This document shows, one piece after another, positions 60,573-62,660 of a DNA stretch of 64,000 nucleotides. Each line of letters begins with the position of its first letter. Positions within the stretch are counted from its first letter, which is position 1. A program made the position numbers and the translations under genes. Below the pieces are notes generated by a model, which saw only the letters and a list, made by a program, of their open reading frames with translations, searched no databases and was not told the origin of the DNA. Source of the stretch: Taxillus chinensis (lineage: Eukaryota > Streptophyta > Magnoliopsida > Santalales > Loranthaceae); contig CM042091.1 of assembly GCA_023512835.1 (NCBI GenBank), positions 46,276,284 to 46,340,283 on the forward strand, written 5' to 3'.

Positions 60573-62055
60573 CTATATGTATACTGTGGATTTTAATGTC
60601 GGGAAAAGTTCTTTCCCTCTTCTTTTTTGCAGTGTATGGTATTAATTTGTTATTAACTTGATCAAAAGGTACACAAACTCAATAAAAGAAACCAAATAAC
60701 TTCACAGAAGCTGTTAATTTGACTGCCCAGAGGTATTTGACCCACCCTGTTGAATCATAAAAAACAGTGTACGATAACACAAAATTCATGGAATAAACAT
60801 TTGAAAAAACATCATGGGCTGCACCTGAGTTGCTAGCCATTTCTGCCTCAAAAGTAATACTAATGGAAAAGCTTCTTAATTGTATAGATCTCGTCATATT
60901 TGTTGCCCCATAATTTGATCTGCGTGTATCTTTGAACAACTGCATGGGCTGCTCTGTGTTCCTAGCTGTGTAATTAATATTCTGCTTGATTAGGCTTTAA
61001 ATTCTTTTTCATACAGGAAGAGAAGGAAGTGTTAGCTCTTCTCTCCAAGCTGGATATGCAAAACATCAACTTTACAAAATTTGCACCAGGCATGCTTTGT
61101 GATAATTTGTCCTTTGTAGTCTTGTGCCGACTATTTTATGTTATCCAGTTTGCAAACTTTCTAGAAACCAGTTCTTTTGTGTACTGAAGGATGCTACACA
61201 TGCTTCAGGGGATGCAAATATGTCAGTCCACCTCATTGCAGGTGAGGGTCTTGAGGCATATCTCCCTCTAGCCGACATGATAGATATCTCAACCGAATTA
61301 CAGCGTCTTTCAAAGCGCCTTTCAAAGATGCAATCCGAGCACAATGGACTCATATGTCGTCTCAGATCTCCTGAAGTATGATGTTTGGTTGCTAATTTTT
61401 ATCCATGCACTTTATAATACATTAGGAACTTCAATTATTATTCATTTGATATTCTATATTAATTTTCAATGGTTTGGCAAAATTATGGATTAGGCCCTTA
61501 ATTGTGATGGCTCTATCACTTCATTTTTTTTTTGAAAAGTATATAGTATTGGATAAAAGAATAAAAGATGAATAAAATATGGGTCATAAATAATTGAAAG
61601 TTTGATGCAATCTTGTCATATTGATCATCAAGTATAAGTATCCAAGTAAAATATAGGTAGCATCATGATGAGCAAGTATTGCACTTTATCTTCTTTTTTT
61701 CCCATTTTAAAATGGTTTGGGGGAGTGGAGGTTGCCTATTTTTCTACTGGTCATTTTCTAATATCCAATTTCACTGGATTAGCTTTGGGAAAATCCTTAA
61801 TATGCATATTATATGATATTTGTCTTCATAATCGAATGGTTTGTTGATGGACTTCAGTCATGTGGTCACTGTTAATATAATTAGTATTTTTATTTGCTGT
61901 CATTATGCCTGGTTTGTTTGTTGCAGTTTGTCCAGAAAGCACCTGAGGATGTTGTCCGCGTCGCACGTGAAAAGGCAGCAGAAGCAGAGGAGAAGATAAC
62001 CCTGACGAAAAAACGCCTAGCTTTCCTCAAATCCACGGTTATAGTCCCACAATAA
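11954..62055 (+). CDS. EMB2247: Valine--tRNA ligase, chloroplast/mitochondrial (27 coding exons)
   Basis: Charges tRNA-Val with valine in organelles and hydrolyses mischarged Thr-tRNA through its CP1 editing domain. Exons: 11954-12110, 12245-12332, 15039-15165, 18207-18290, 19027-19121, 22459-22550, 22850-22903, 29560-29612, 29691-29758, 32380-32455, 33847-33930, 37323-37471, 37574-37691, 37798-37914, 38159-38379, 42314-42403, 50087-50198, 50495-50605, 51147-51284, 53870-53920, 54016-54128, 54863-55010, 59734-59838, 59966-60067, 61017-61089, 61209-61375, 61927-62055. The joined frame is 973 residues with no stop, close to the Arabidopsis protein. Landmarks: transit peptide about 1-53, HMGH 114-117, editing domain about 240-455, [10 protein letters not shown] about 470-479, KMSKT 598-602, anticodon-binding domain about 633-850, coiled coil about 900-965. 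Oddities: KMSKT, a GC-AG intron 25, and very large introns. Assignment is from remembered family motifs; boundaries were set by splice sites and phase. Confidence 0.95.
12245..12332 (+). CDS. EMB2247: ValRS exon 2: start of mature protein
   Basis: Encodes [20 protein letters not shown] and then TSEERIYNW. The [19 protein letters not shown] stretch is close to the Arabidopsis organellar enzyme at the transit-peptide/mature junction. The acceptor is CATTTCAG. The donor splits the Trp codon TG|G. Confidence 0.9.
13611..14340. repeat. Intron 2 repeat with GAGCTCGAG-type arms (likely MITE)
   Basis: The left part is rich in GAGTTGAGCTTGGCTC and CAAACTCGAGCTCG; the right part is rich in CGAGCTTGAGCTTTCG and GAGCGAGCT. 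The middle is very AT-rich. This arrangement is common in a dispersed plant DNA-transposon repeat. I found no clean terminal repeats or target duplication, so the ends and class are uncertain. Confidence 0.5.
15039..15165 (+). CDS. EMB2247: ValRS exon 3: HIGH motif
   Basis: Encodes [10 protein letters not shown] through [35 protein letters not shown] is the class I signature of valyl-tRNA synthetases, with HMGH binding ATP. Phase 1 in, phase 0 out. Confidence 0.97.
15472..15556 (+). mobile_element. Ultra-short 5'-truncated LINE insertion with 21-bp target duplication (intron 3)
   Basis: AGAACAGGGTATGTGGTCCT(T) occurs at 15473-15493 and again at 15536-15556. Between the copies lie only about 42 bp, ending in TTACCTATCAAAAAAAG and an A-rich tail. 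A long target duplication around a poly-A-ended stub is the signature of target-primed reverse transcription with extreme 5' truncation. The TTACCTATC end resembles the 3' end of the longer LINE pieces in this gene. Confidence 0.85.
16010..16890 (+). pseudogene. LINE (L1-type) reverse transcriptase fragment, intron 3
   Basis: Plus-strand frames with breaks read SGLxVNLxK-like text, then [20 protein letters not shown], then a diverged FLWGG block. Near 16800-16880 comes [14 protein letters not shown], the start of the zf-RVT domain that ends plant LINE ORF2. Frameshifts and stops show it is dead. The zf-RVT domain is interrupted and seems to resume near 17915. Confidence 0.8.
16893..17914. other. 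About 1 kb of unidentified DNA inserted in the intron 3 LINE
   Basis: It separates the two halves of the LINE zf-RVT domain. The left edge (AAAGCATGCCTAGGTGCAAGGC) resembles the ends of the hAT-like repeats elsewhere in the gene, but no matching right end or target duplication was found. Minus-strand frames of 60-88 codons inside it resemble nothing I know. Confidence 0.4.
17915..18060 (+). pseudogene. LINE zf-RVT C-terminal piece, intron 3
   Basis: Reads [12 protein letters not shown] and then a W/L/F-rich tail (VWLFGSFLG). This fits the His/Cys end of the zf-RVT domain (DHLLLHC type) missing from the LINE fragment that stops at 16890. Confidence 0.6.
18207..18290 (+). CDS. EMB2247: ValRS exon 4: Rossmann fold continuation
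   Basis: Exactly 28 codons in phase 0, encoding [19 protein letters not shown] then TDHAGIATQ. The TDHAGIATQ block is strongly conserved in ValRS and lines the aminoacylation site. Confidence 0.97.
18291..19026. other. Intron 4, nothing recognised
   Basis: T-rich intronic sequence of 736 bp with no transposon motif or RNA gene that I can identify. Confidence 0.6.
19027..19121 (+). CDS. EMB2247: ValRS exon 5
   Basis: Encodes [20 protein letters not shown] then [12 protein letters not shown]. The donor GTACAC lies inside AAGTACAC, and the acceptor of the next exon restores the Lys codon, which fixes the boundary. Confidence 0.95.
19327..21713 (-). pseudogene. LINE ORF2 3' half, minus strand, intron 5 (split by a hAT-like element)
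   Basis: Reading the minus strand from about 21700: an RT tail ([20 protein letters not shown]), then [15 protein letters not shown] ending at 20669. After the 860-bp insertion it resumes as [15 protein letters not shown] and HHSLHC near 19800-19690, the zf-RVT zinc cluster. A T run at about 19329 marks the poly-A tail in LINE sense. The frame has stops and shifts. The longest plus-strand frame here (21298-21849) is only its antisense shadow. Confidence 0.82.
19801..20660. mobile_element. hAT-like non-autonomous element inserted in the intron 5 LINE
   Basis: Left end CAAGGTTTAAAAATACGG and right end, reversed, CATGGTTCTAAAAAACAGG form diverged terminal inverted repeats. Flanks CTTTGAAG (19793-19800) and CTCTGAAG (20661-20668) are an 8-bp target duplication with one mismatch. 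Removing the insert and one duplication copy reunites the LINE zf-RVT reading frame, confirming the boundaries. The arms carry GGCGAGGCGG and GCCTCAGCC blocks and the centre is AT-rich. No transposase is seen. Confidence 0.78.
21714..21756 (+). mobile_element. Minimal LINE tail insertion with target duplication (intron 5)
   Basis: ACTGTTCTTGCT occurs at 21715-21726 and 21744-21755. Between them is only CCTATC plus a run of about eleven A. The structure matches the insertion at 15472, but only the terminal bases and poly-A tail were copied. Confidence 0.75.
21757..22458. other. Rest of intron 5, nothing recognised
   Basis: T-rich intronic sequence with a T run at 21836-21847. No transposon coding motif was seen. 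Confidence 0.55.
22459..22550 (+). CDS. EMB2247: ValRS exon 6
   Basis: Encodes [20 protein letters not shown] then [22 protein letters not shown] is a conserved ValRS block. Phase 2 in, phase 1 out. Confidence 0.96.
22850..22903 (+). CDS. EMB2247: ValRS exon 7
   Basis: A 54-nt exon encoding [17 protein letters not shown], matching the family just before the editing-domain insertion. Intron 7, which follows, is 6.7 kb and full of transposons. Confidence 0.95.
23093..23241 (+). repeat. 5' LTR of intron 7 copia
   Basis: About 149 bp, preceded by AGAGT and followed one base later by the primer site TGGTATTAGAAC (23243-23254). It is related in sequence and length to the LTRs at 42446 and 46946 on the opposite strand. 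Confidence 0.7.
23294..24187. mobile_element. PIF/Harbinger-like non-autonomous element, copy C, inside the copia
   Basis: The ends are GAGCACTCACAG at the left and GAGCACTCATAA at the right when reversed. The flanks are GTA and TTA, a TTA-type duplication with one change. The arms contain TTTAGCTAAA motifs like copies A and B. The core (about 23630-24010) is GC-rich and holds two nearly identical 22-bp units (CCTTAGGTCGAATGTAGCCG, 23778-23820) and a longer imperfect duplication of about 110 bp. Confidence 0.65.
24265..24560 (+). repeat. Two-unit direct repeat (ACATCGG-AGTTG ... TTAATAAGATC type), intron 7
   Basis: Unit 1 (about 24270-24360) and unit 2 (about 24460-24555) share TTGCAATTAGTTAATAAGAT, a following C/ACCC-CATT block and TTGGTTTTGGGAT/TTAGTTTTAGGAT. 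The same sequence occurs twice in opposite orientation at 58905-59230. This looks like a small LTR or TRIM-type retroelement, but no terminal structure was resolved. Confidence 0.5.
24565..25900 (-). pseudogene. Ty1/copia integrase C-terminal fragment, minus strand, intron 7
   Basis: Minus-strand frames read [12 protein letters not shown] (25426-25229), the leader [13 protein letters not shown] and [17 protein letters not shown] (25130-24933), and [12 protein letters not shown] (24909-24718). This is the integrase C-terminus and RT linker of copia. The same stretch, collinear and clearly related, occurs at 44390-45600. It lacks LTRs, RT and RNase H. It sits inside the plus-strand copia in opposite orientation. 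Confidence 0.75.
25901..26950. other. Unassigned DNA inside intron 7 copia
   Basis: Minus-strand frames of 60-96 codons occur at 25910-26834 but none has a motif I recognise. It could be the gag region or leader of the minus-strand copia. Confidence 0.4.
27030..27860 (+). pseudogene. Ty1/copia reverse transcriptase and RNase H, intron 7
   Basis: Broken frames read [11 protein letters not shown] and [17 protein letters not shown], then [13 protein letters not shown] (active-site YVDD codons at 27323-27334), and later [19 protein letters not shown] and LSSAEVEF of RNase H. Many stops are present. Confidence 0.85.
28153..28308 (+). repeat. 3' LTR of intron 7 copia
   Basis: About 156 bp starting TGGAATGTAATTAG and ending CTTCCA, similar to 23093-23241. 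It is preceded by GAAAGGTAGAGT as a weak polypurine tract. Confidence 0.7.
28309..29559. other. 3' part of intron 7, nothing firmly recognised
   Basis: Around 29140-29290 there are inverted TTTTTAAAACAGTG / CTGTTTTTAGAAACAATCG-like segments followed by CCAAACGTAGCC, which may be an old MITE. Nothing else was seen. Confidence 0.45.
29560..29612 (+). CDS. EMB2247: ValRS exon 8
   Basis: A 53-nt exon encoding [17 protein letters not shown]; the MVNWSPxLQTAVSD block leads into the CP1 domain. It is followed by the shortest intron of the gene (78 nt). Confidence 0.95.
29691..29758 (+). CDS. EMB2247: ValRS exon 9: entry to editing domain
   Basis: Encodes [20 protein letters not shown] then GS. Bounded by GCTAAG and GTAACT. 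The EVEYSEEPG and IKYRVAG stretches match the plant organellar enzyme. Confidence 0.95.
30090..31199 (-). pseudogene. LINE ORF2 C-terminal region, minus strand, intron 9
   Basis: Frame 31199-30711 reads [20 protein letters not shown], then [20 protein letters not shown] and WNWRSIVE, the end of a plant L1 reverse transcriptase. Frames to its left give [11 protein letters not shown] and the zinc cluster [14 protein letters not shown] (near 30420-30375), the zf-RVT domain. A T run at 30089-30097 on the + strand is the poly-A tail. It is 5'-truncated at about 31200. Confidence 0.87.
31803..31871. repeat. Right end of a hAT-like repeat, intron 9
   Basis: GCGGGCGAGG, GCGCCTCAAGG and GCCTCAGCCCGTATTTTCAA, ending AACCTTG, match the right arm of the 19801-20660 element. 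Reversed, it begins CAAGGTTTGAAAATACGGGC. No left end was found nearby, so this copy is probably truncated. Confidence 0.55.
31872..32120 (+). pseudogene. LINE 3' end, plus strand, intron 9
   Basis: Reads [20 protein letters not shown], the RxFxxRERxxxEL block that closes plant LINE ORF2. A T-rich 3' end containing TTACCTATAATTTTTT follows. It starts directly after the hAT-like end. Confidence 0.65.
32380..32455 (+). CDS. EMB2247: ValRS exon 10: editing-domain TTRPET motif
   Basis: Encodes [20 protein letters not shown] then AVHPQ. ATTRPET is the hallmark of the CP1 editing domains of ValRS, IleRS and LeuRS. Confidence 0.97.
32456..33846. other. Intron 10, nothing recognised
   Basis: Ordinary T-rich intron of 1.4 kb with no transposon coding motif visible. 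The longer plus-strand frame across 33589-34014 is exon 11 with intron read-through. Confidence 0.6.
33847..33930 (+). CDS. EMB2247: ValRS exon 11: editing domain
   Basis: 28 codons in phase 0, encoding [20 protein letters not shown] then RVPIIADK, followed by a strong GTAAGT donor. Confidence 0.96.
33931..36440. other. 5' part of intron 11, unclassified
   Basis: A short direct repeat, TGCCCATTGCATATACC then ACAATTATTTTA, occurs near 34372 and 35088, suggesting an inserted or duplicated segment. A GGTTAGGGTTAG-like patch lies near 35380-35420. No coding motif was found. Confidence 0.45.
36449..36930 (-). pseudogene. LINE ORF2 fragment, minus strand, intron 11
   Basis: The 135-codon frame 36856-36449 has [20 protein letters not shown] then [20 protein letters not shown] and LRAIFP. 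This resembles the region between RT and zf-RVT in plant LINEs (WxVGDGxxIxFWxDxWxGxxxLxxxFP). Moderate support only. Confidence 0.5.
37323..37471 (+). CDS. EMB2247: ValRS exon 12: editing active site
   Basis: Encodes [20 protein letters not shown] then [31 protein letters not shown] carries the Asp residues of the editing pocket. The first residue is Cys where the Arabidopsis protein has Tyr (YVDKDFGTG). Confidence 0.95.
37574..37691 (+). CDS. EMB2247: ValRS exon 13
   Basis: Encodes [20 protein letters not shown] then [19 protein letters not shown]. The [13 protein letters not shown] block is conserved. The donor GTTAGT is unusual at position +3. Confidence 0.95.
37798..37914 (+). CDS. EMB2247: ValRS exon 14
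   Basis: 39 codons in phase 0, encoding [20 protein letters not shown] then [26 protein letters not shown] is conserved where the chain returns to the catalytic domain. Confidence 0.96.
38159..38379 (+). CDS. EMB2247: ValRS exon 15: return to catalytic domain
   Basis: The largest exon (221 nt). It encodes [28 protein letters not shown] and [12 protein letters not shown], the conserved blocks that follow the editing domain and shape the synthetic site. The Ser codon after DTWFS is split AG|T. Confidence 0.97.
38380..42313. other. Intron 15, mostly unclassified repeat-like DNA
   Basis: No polymerase or integrase motif was seen. The middle (about 39300-41150) looks like non-coding LTR or tail sequence of a retroelement because of the internal tandem array, but no paired LTR or primer site was found. 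Confidence 0.45.
39650..39990 (+). repeat. Degenerate tandem array, unit about 70-75 bp, intron 15
   Basis: The phrase (AGC)TAGCCATATGTGAGAATGCG...AACCACATATGAGACCTCGG recurs about four times with variations, including TATGGGGGAATGTGG, ATATGTGGAAACAATA and CCATGAGAGAACGCA, each followed by a (CACATAT/ACATTTG)GAGACC phrase. Unit length varies. Confidence 0.65.
42314..42403 (+). CDS. EMB2247: ValRS exon 16
   Basis: Encodes [20 protein letters not shown] then [10 protein letters not shown], the [10 protein letters not shown] block of ValRS. The following intron 16 is the largest (7.7 kb). Confidence 0.97.
42446..42607 (-). repeat. 3' LTR of intron 16 copia
   Basis: Shares ATGAGGGATTAC, AATTTATATACAATTAG, AATAAATTTATTTAGGAAAC and GACAACTAATTAAGGATTCT with 46946-47111. 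The many differences between the two copies imply an old insertion. Confidence 0.85.
42864..44057 (-). pseudogene. Ty1/copia reverse transcriptase and RNase H, intron 16
   Basis: Frame 44057-43764 is the RT start ([40 protein letters not shown]). Frame 43598-43380 carries the active site [12 protein letters not shown] and [13 protein letters not shown]. Frame 43184-42864 is RNase H ([32 protein letters not shown]). The pieces between these frames are broken. Confidence 0.93.
44390..45600 (-). pseudogene. Ty1/copia integrase C-terminal region, intron 16
   Basis: Frame 44935-44684 reads [20 protein letters not shown], then [20 protein letters not shown] and [16 protein letters not shown], the conserved copia integrase tail (CVFLGYSxxQKGYKCYHP). 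The same region is present in related form at 24565-25900. Confidence 0.85.
45690..46343 (+). pseudogene. LINE 3' fragment (zf-RVT) inserted in the intron 16 copia
   Basis: The 101-codon frame at 45693-45998 reads [20 protein letters not shown], then [20 protein letters not shown] and [10 protein letters not shown], a clear zf-RVT domain. A T-rich 3' region follows, containing a 56-bp duplication (46211-46322, unit ACCTGTGTTCTTTTTxTATT...GTGCAATCCTTG), then an A run at 46333-46342. The antisense 140-codon frame here is a shadow. Confidence 0.85.
46400..46929 (-). other. 5' internal region of intron 16 copia
   Basis: Between the primer site and the LINE insert. It has GTCGTTGCCATTGTTGCC-type trinucleotide-rich sequence in element sense. 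A gag gene should start here but no intact gag frame was recognised. Confidence 0.45.
46946..47111 (-). repeat. 5' LTR of intron 16 copia
   Basis: About 166 bp, with the primer binding site (46930-46942 on the + strand) just inside it. Similar to 42446-42607. Confidence 0.85.
47112..48228. other. Intron 16, nothing recognised
   Basis: AT-rich intronic sequence. A 95-codon frame at 47379-47666 has no recognised motif. Confidence 0.55.
48229..48360. repeat. Left end of a hAT-like repeat, intron 16
   Basis: CATGGTTCGCAAAATACGGA then GGCGGTGCC and GAGGCAGTTTGAGGCAGCCC closely resemble the ends and GGCGAGGC arms of the 19801-20660 element. The right end was not found; the following 48400-48900 has GTCGTC-rich sequence like the interior of that element. 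Confidence 0.5.
49130..49680 (+). other. Possible decayed retroelement coding tail, intron 16
   Basis: After an AC microsatellite (49140-49161), plus-strand frames with stops read [20 protein letters not shown] and [16 protein letters not shown]. Then comes a T-rich region resembling a LINE 3' end. I do not recognise the protein; a decayed LINE ORF1 is one possibility. Confidence 0.3.
50087..50198 (+). CDS. EMB2247: ValRS exon 17
   Basis: Encodes [20 protein letters not shown] then [28 protein letters not shown] and LHGLIRD are invariant ValRS blocks just before the KMSKS loop. Confidence 0.97.
50495..50605 (+). CDS. EMB2247: ValRS exon 18: KMSKS loop, here KMSKT
   Basis: 37 codons encoding [20 protein letters not shown] then [17 protein letters not shown]. 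The family reads GRKMSKSLGNVIDP; here the last Ser of KMSKS is Thr (ACG) and the following Gly is Glu (GAA). The donor GTCATT is weak after GT. Confidence 0.96.
51147..51284 (+). CDS. EMB2247: ValRS exon 19: start of anticodon-binding domain
   Basis: 46 codons encoding [20 protein letters not shown] then [11 protein letters not shown] and [23 protein letters not shown] is conserved. The donor GTTGCT is weak and runs straight into a CT microsatellite. Confidence 0.95.
51289..51320 (+). repeat. (CT)n microsatellite beside the exon 19 donor
   Basis: About 13 CT units followed by C6, beginning 4 nt after the exon 19 splice site (AAG|GTTGCT). Confidence 0.9.
51766..53500 (+). mobile_element. 3'-truncated, internally deleted Ty1/copia element, intron 19
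   Basis: A 273-bp LTR-like sequence (51766-52038, starting TGTTAGAAG, ending CA) is followed by TGGTATTAGAGC (52039-52050), the initiator-Met primer site. A short frame from 52188 ([20 protein letters not shown]) may be the gag start. Text at 52700-52760 ([12 protein letters not shown]) is the integrase tail, and 53280-53490 ([17 protein letters not shown], then [18 protein letters not shown]) is the RT start. Most of gag, protease and integrase, all RT after its start, RNase H and the 3' LTR are missing. Confidence 0.8.
53870..53920 (+). CDS. EMB2247: ValRS exon 20
   Basis: The shortest exon (51 nt), encoding [24 protein letters not shown] matches the plant organellar enzyme. Phase 0 on both sides, so skipping it would keep the frame. 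Confidence 0.92.
54016..54128 (+). CDS. EMB2247: ValRS exon 21
   Basis: Encodes [20 protein letters not shown] then [18 protein letters not shown], the helical anticodon-binding domain. The last Trp codon is split TG|G. Confidence 0.96.
54129..54862. other. Intron 21, nothing recognised
   Basis: Ordinary intronic sequence of 734 bp. A minus-strand 94-codon frame at 54340-54624 has no known motif. Confidence 0.6.
54863..55010 (+). CDS. EMB2247: ValRS exon 22
   Basis: Encodes [20 protein letters not shown], then [20 protein letters not shown] and [17 protein letters not shown] is a conserved class I anticodon-domain block. Confidence 0.97.
55011..56480. other. 5' part of intron 22, unassigned
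   Basis: The first 430 bp remain open as exon 22 read-through. A minus-strand 91-codon frame at 55629-55904 ([15 protein letters not shown], then [15 protein letters not shown]) looks protein-like but I cannot place it; a retroelement gag or transposase remnant is possible. Confidence 0.4.
56600..58890 (+). pseudogene. Ty1/copia RNase H region split by about 1.6 kb, intron 22
   Basis: At 56640-56830 broken frames read [32 protein letters not shown] and PRGFHEQ, the RT tail of copia. At 58440-58890 they resume with [33 protein letters not shown] and [14 protein letters not shown], the RNase H domain. The two parts should be about 60 bp apart, so about 1.6 kb has been inserted between them. 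No LTRs were identified. Confidence 0.78.
57720..58400 (+). repeat. Degenerate TTCGAGTC / TTTGGGTC-rich tract, intron 22
   Basis: Dozens of variants of CCTTCGAGTGTTCG, TTTGGGTCTTTGGGTC, CTTTGAGTCTTTGAG, TTCGACTTTTGACCTTTCGG and CTTCAAGTCTTTTGG crowd this stretch at irregular spacing. The core word is (C)TT(C/T)(G/A)(A/G)GTCTT. It lies inside the DNA that separates the two copia pieces. No gene fits it. Confidence 0.6.
58905..59230 (-). repeat. Two-unit repeat related to 24265-24560, intron 22
   Basis: Two copies of CAATTGGCAxTGAGTG...ATCTTATTAATTAATTxxxxxxTTTAATAACT start at about 58913 and 59148. Reversed, each matches the intron 7 repeat (TTAATAAGAT ... GCCAATTGGTTTTAGGAT). They are immediately downstream of the copia RNase H remnant. 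Confidence 0.5.
59231..59733. other. End of intron 22
   Basis: The segment 59320-59440 (GGCGTCCCAGTGTCAAAGCT then CAACACTGTGGGGTCTAGAG) resembles a dispersed plant repeat often seen in introns. No gene was found. Confidence 0.4.
59734..59838 (+). CDS. EMB2247: ValRS exon 23
   Basis: 35 codons encoding [20 protein letters not shown] then [11 protein letters not shown]. Phase 0 on both sides; preceded by a 4.7-kb intron. Confidence 0.95.
59966..60067 (+). CDS. EMB2247: ValRS exon 24
   Basis: 34 codons encoding [20 protein letters not shown] then [23 protein letters not shown] is a conserved ValRS block. Confidence 0.95.
60068..61016. other. Intron 24, nothing recognised
   Basis: Contains AT and GT microsatellites at about 60538-60572. 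Minus-strand frames at 60125-60409 and 60679-60945 show no known motif. Confidence 0.6.
61017..61089 (+). CDS. EMB2247: ValRS exon 25, ending at a GC donor
   Basis: Encodes [20 protein letters not shown] then KFAP. No GT donor gives the right phase and sequence. Ending at CCAG|GCATGC and joining TTCAG|GGGATG yields PGDANMSV, which matches the family, so this is a GC-AG intron. Confidence 0.88.
61209..61375 (+). CDS. EMB2247: ValRS exon 26: start of C-terminal coiled coil
   Basis: Encodes [20 protein letters not shown] then [20 protein letters not shown]. The [15 protein letters not shown] stretch begins the C-terminal coiled-coil arm that contacts the tRNA in ValRS. Confidence 0.96.
61927..62055 (+). 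CDS. EMB2247: ValRS exon 27: coiled coil and stop codon
   Basis: Encodes [20 protein letters not shown], then [20 protein letters not shown] and Q, then TAA. The Ala/Glu/Lys-rich heptads finish the C-terminal arm. The reading frame closes exactly at 973 residues. Confidence 0.96.
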   Translation, partial: FVQKAPEDVVRVAREKAAEAEEKITLTKKRLAFLKSTVIVPQ

Positions 62056-62660
62056 GGCTAGTAAATCTTAATTACATATGTTGCATGCTTTCCATATTTT
62101 TGGGTAGCAACTCATGATGATTAATTGCCGTGAAGAGATACCAGAGGACAGTTTGTAAATGAGCATTATGCACGCGACAAACCATAGCTCTGGTTGGCAT
62201 TATTACATGGTCCACTGAAAACCTTAATGGATCGATTGGGTTTGCAAATTGCAACTGATTTTTGCTGCCTTGGTCTGAGATTTTCTTAATTTTGGGCCTT
62301 CGTAAATTAATAGTGGATGTTGAGTTTATTTTTTAAATAATATGAGCAATGCGTATCTACGGTGTGTTACTGCTTGTGGGAAAGGGTAATGTATTGATAT
62401 AGACGGAGAAAGAGAGAGCAATAAGCAATGGTAGTCTCGGTGGAGCAGTCTGAAGATGTTGGAATTGAGCAGCGGCAGTTTTGCTCGGACTGTCATGGAA
62501 GAGTTATTACATTGTCGATGTATTGCAGGGAGCTCAGTATGCTAGTGTATTACATCTTGATGTGTATAATGCTTTGATATCGTTAGTGACCAAATGTTTC
62601 CACTTTGAACGCCTGCCAAACATGTTAAAAAAATTAATAAAACCCAAATAAAATTAAATT
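62056..62660 (+). other. 3' UTR and downstream flank of the ValRS gene
   Basis: The stop codon is followed by non-coding sequence. AATAAA-type hexamers cluster at 62636-62655 (AATAAAACCC, AATAAAATT), with a weaker AAATAAT near 62335. The true poly-A site cannot be told from sequence alone. Confidence 0.45.

Noticed and set aside
60679..60945. 88-codon minus-strand frame in intron 24
   Set aside because: No motif, no start context and ordinary composition; probably chance.
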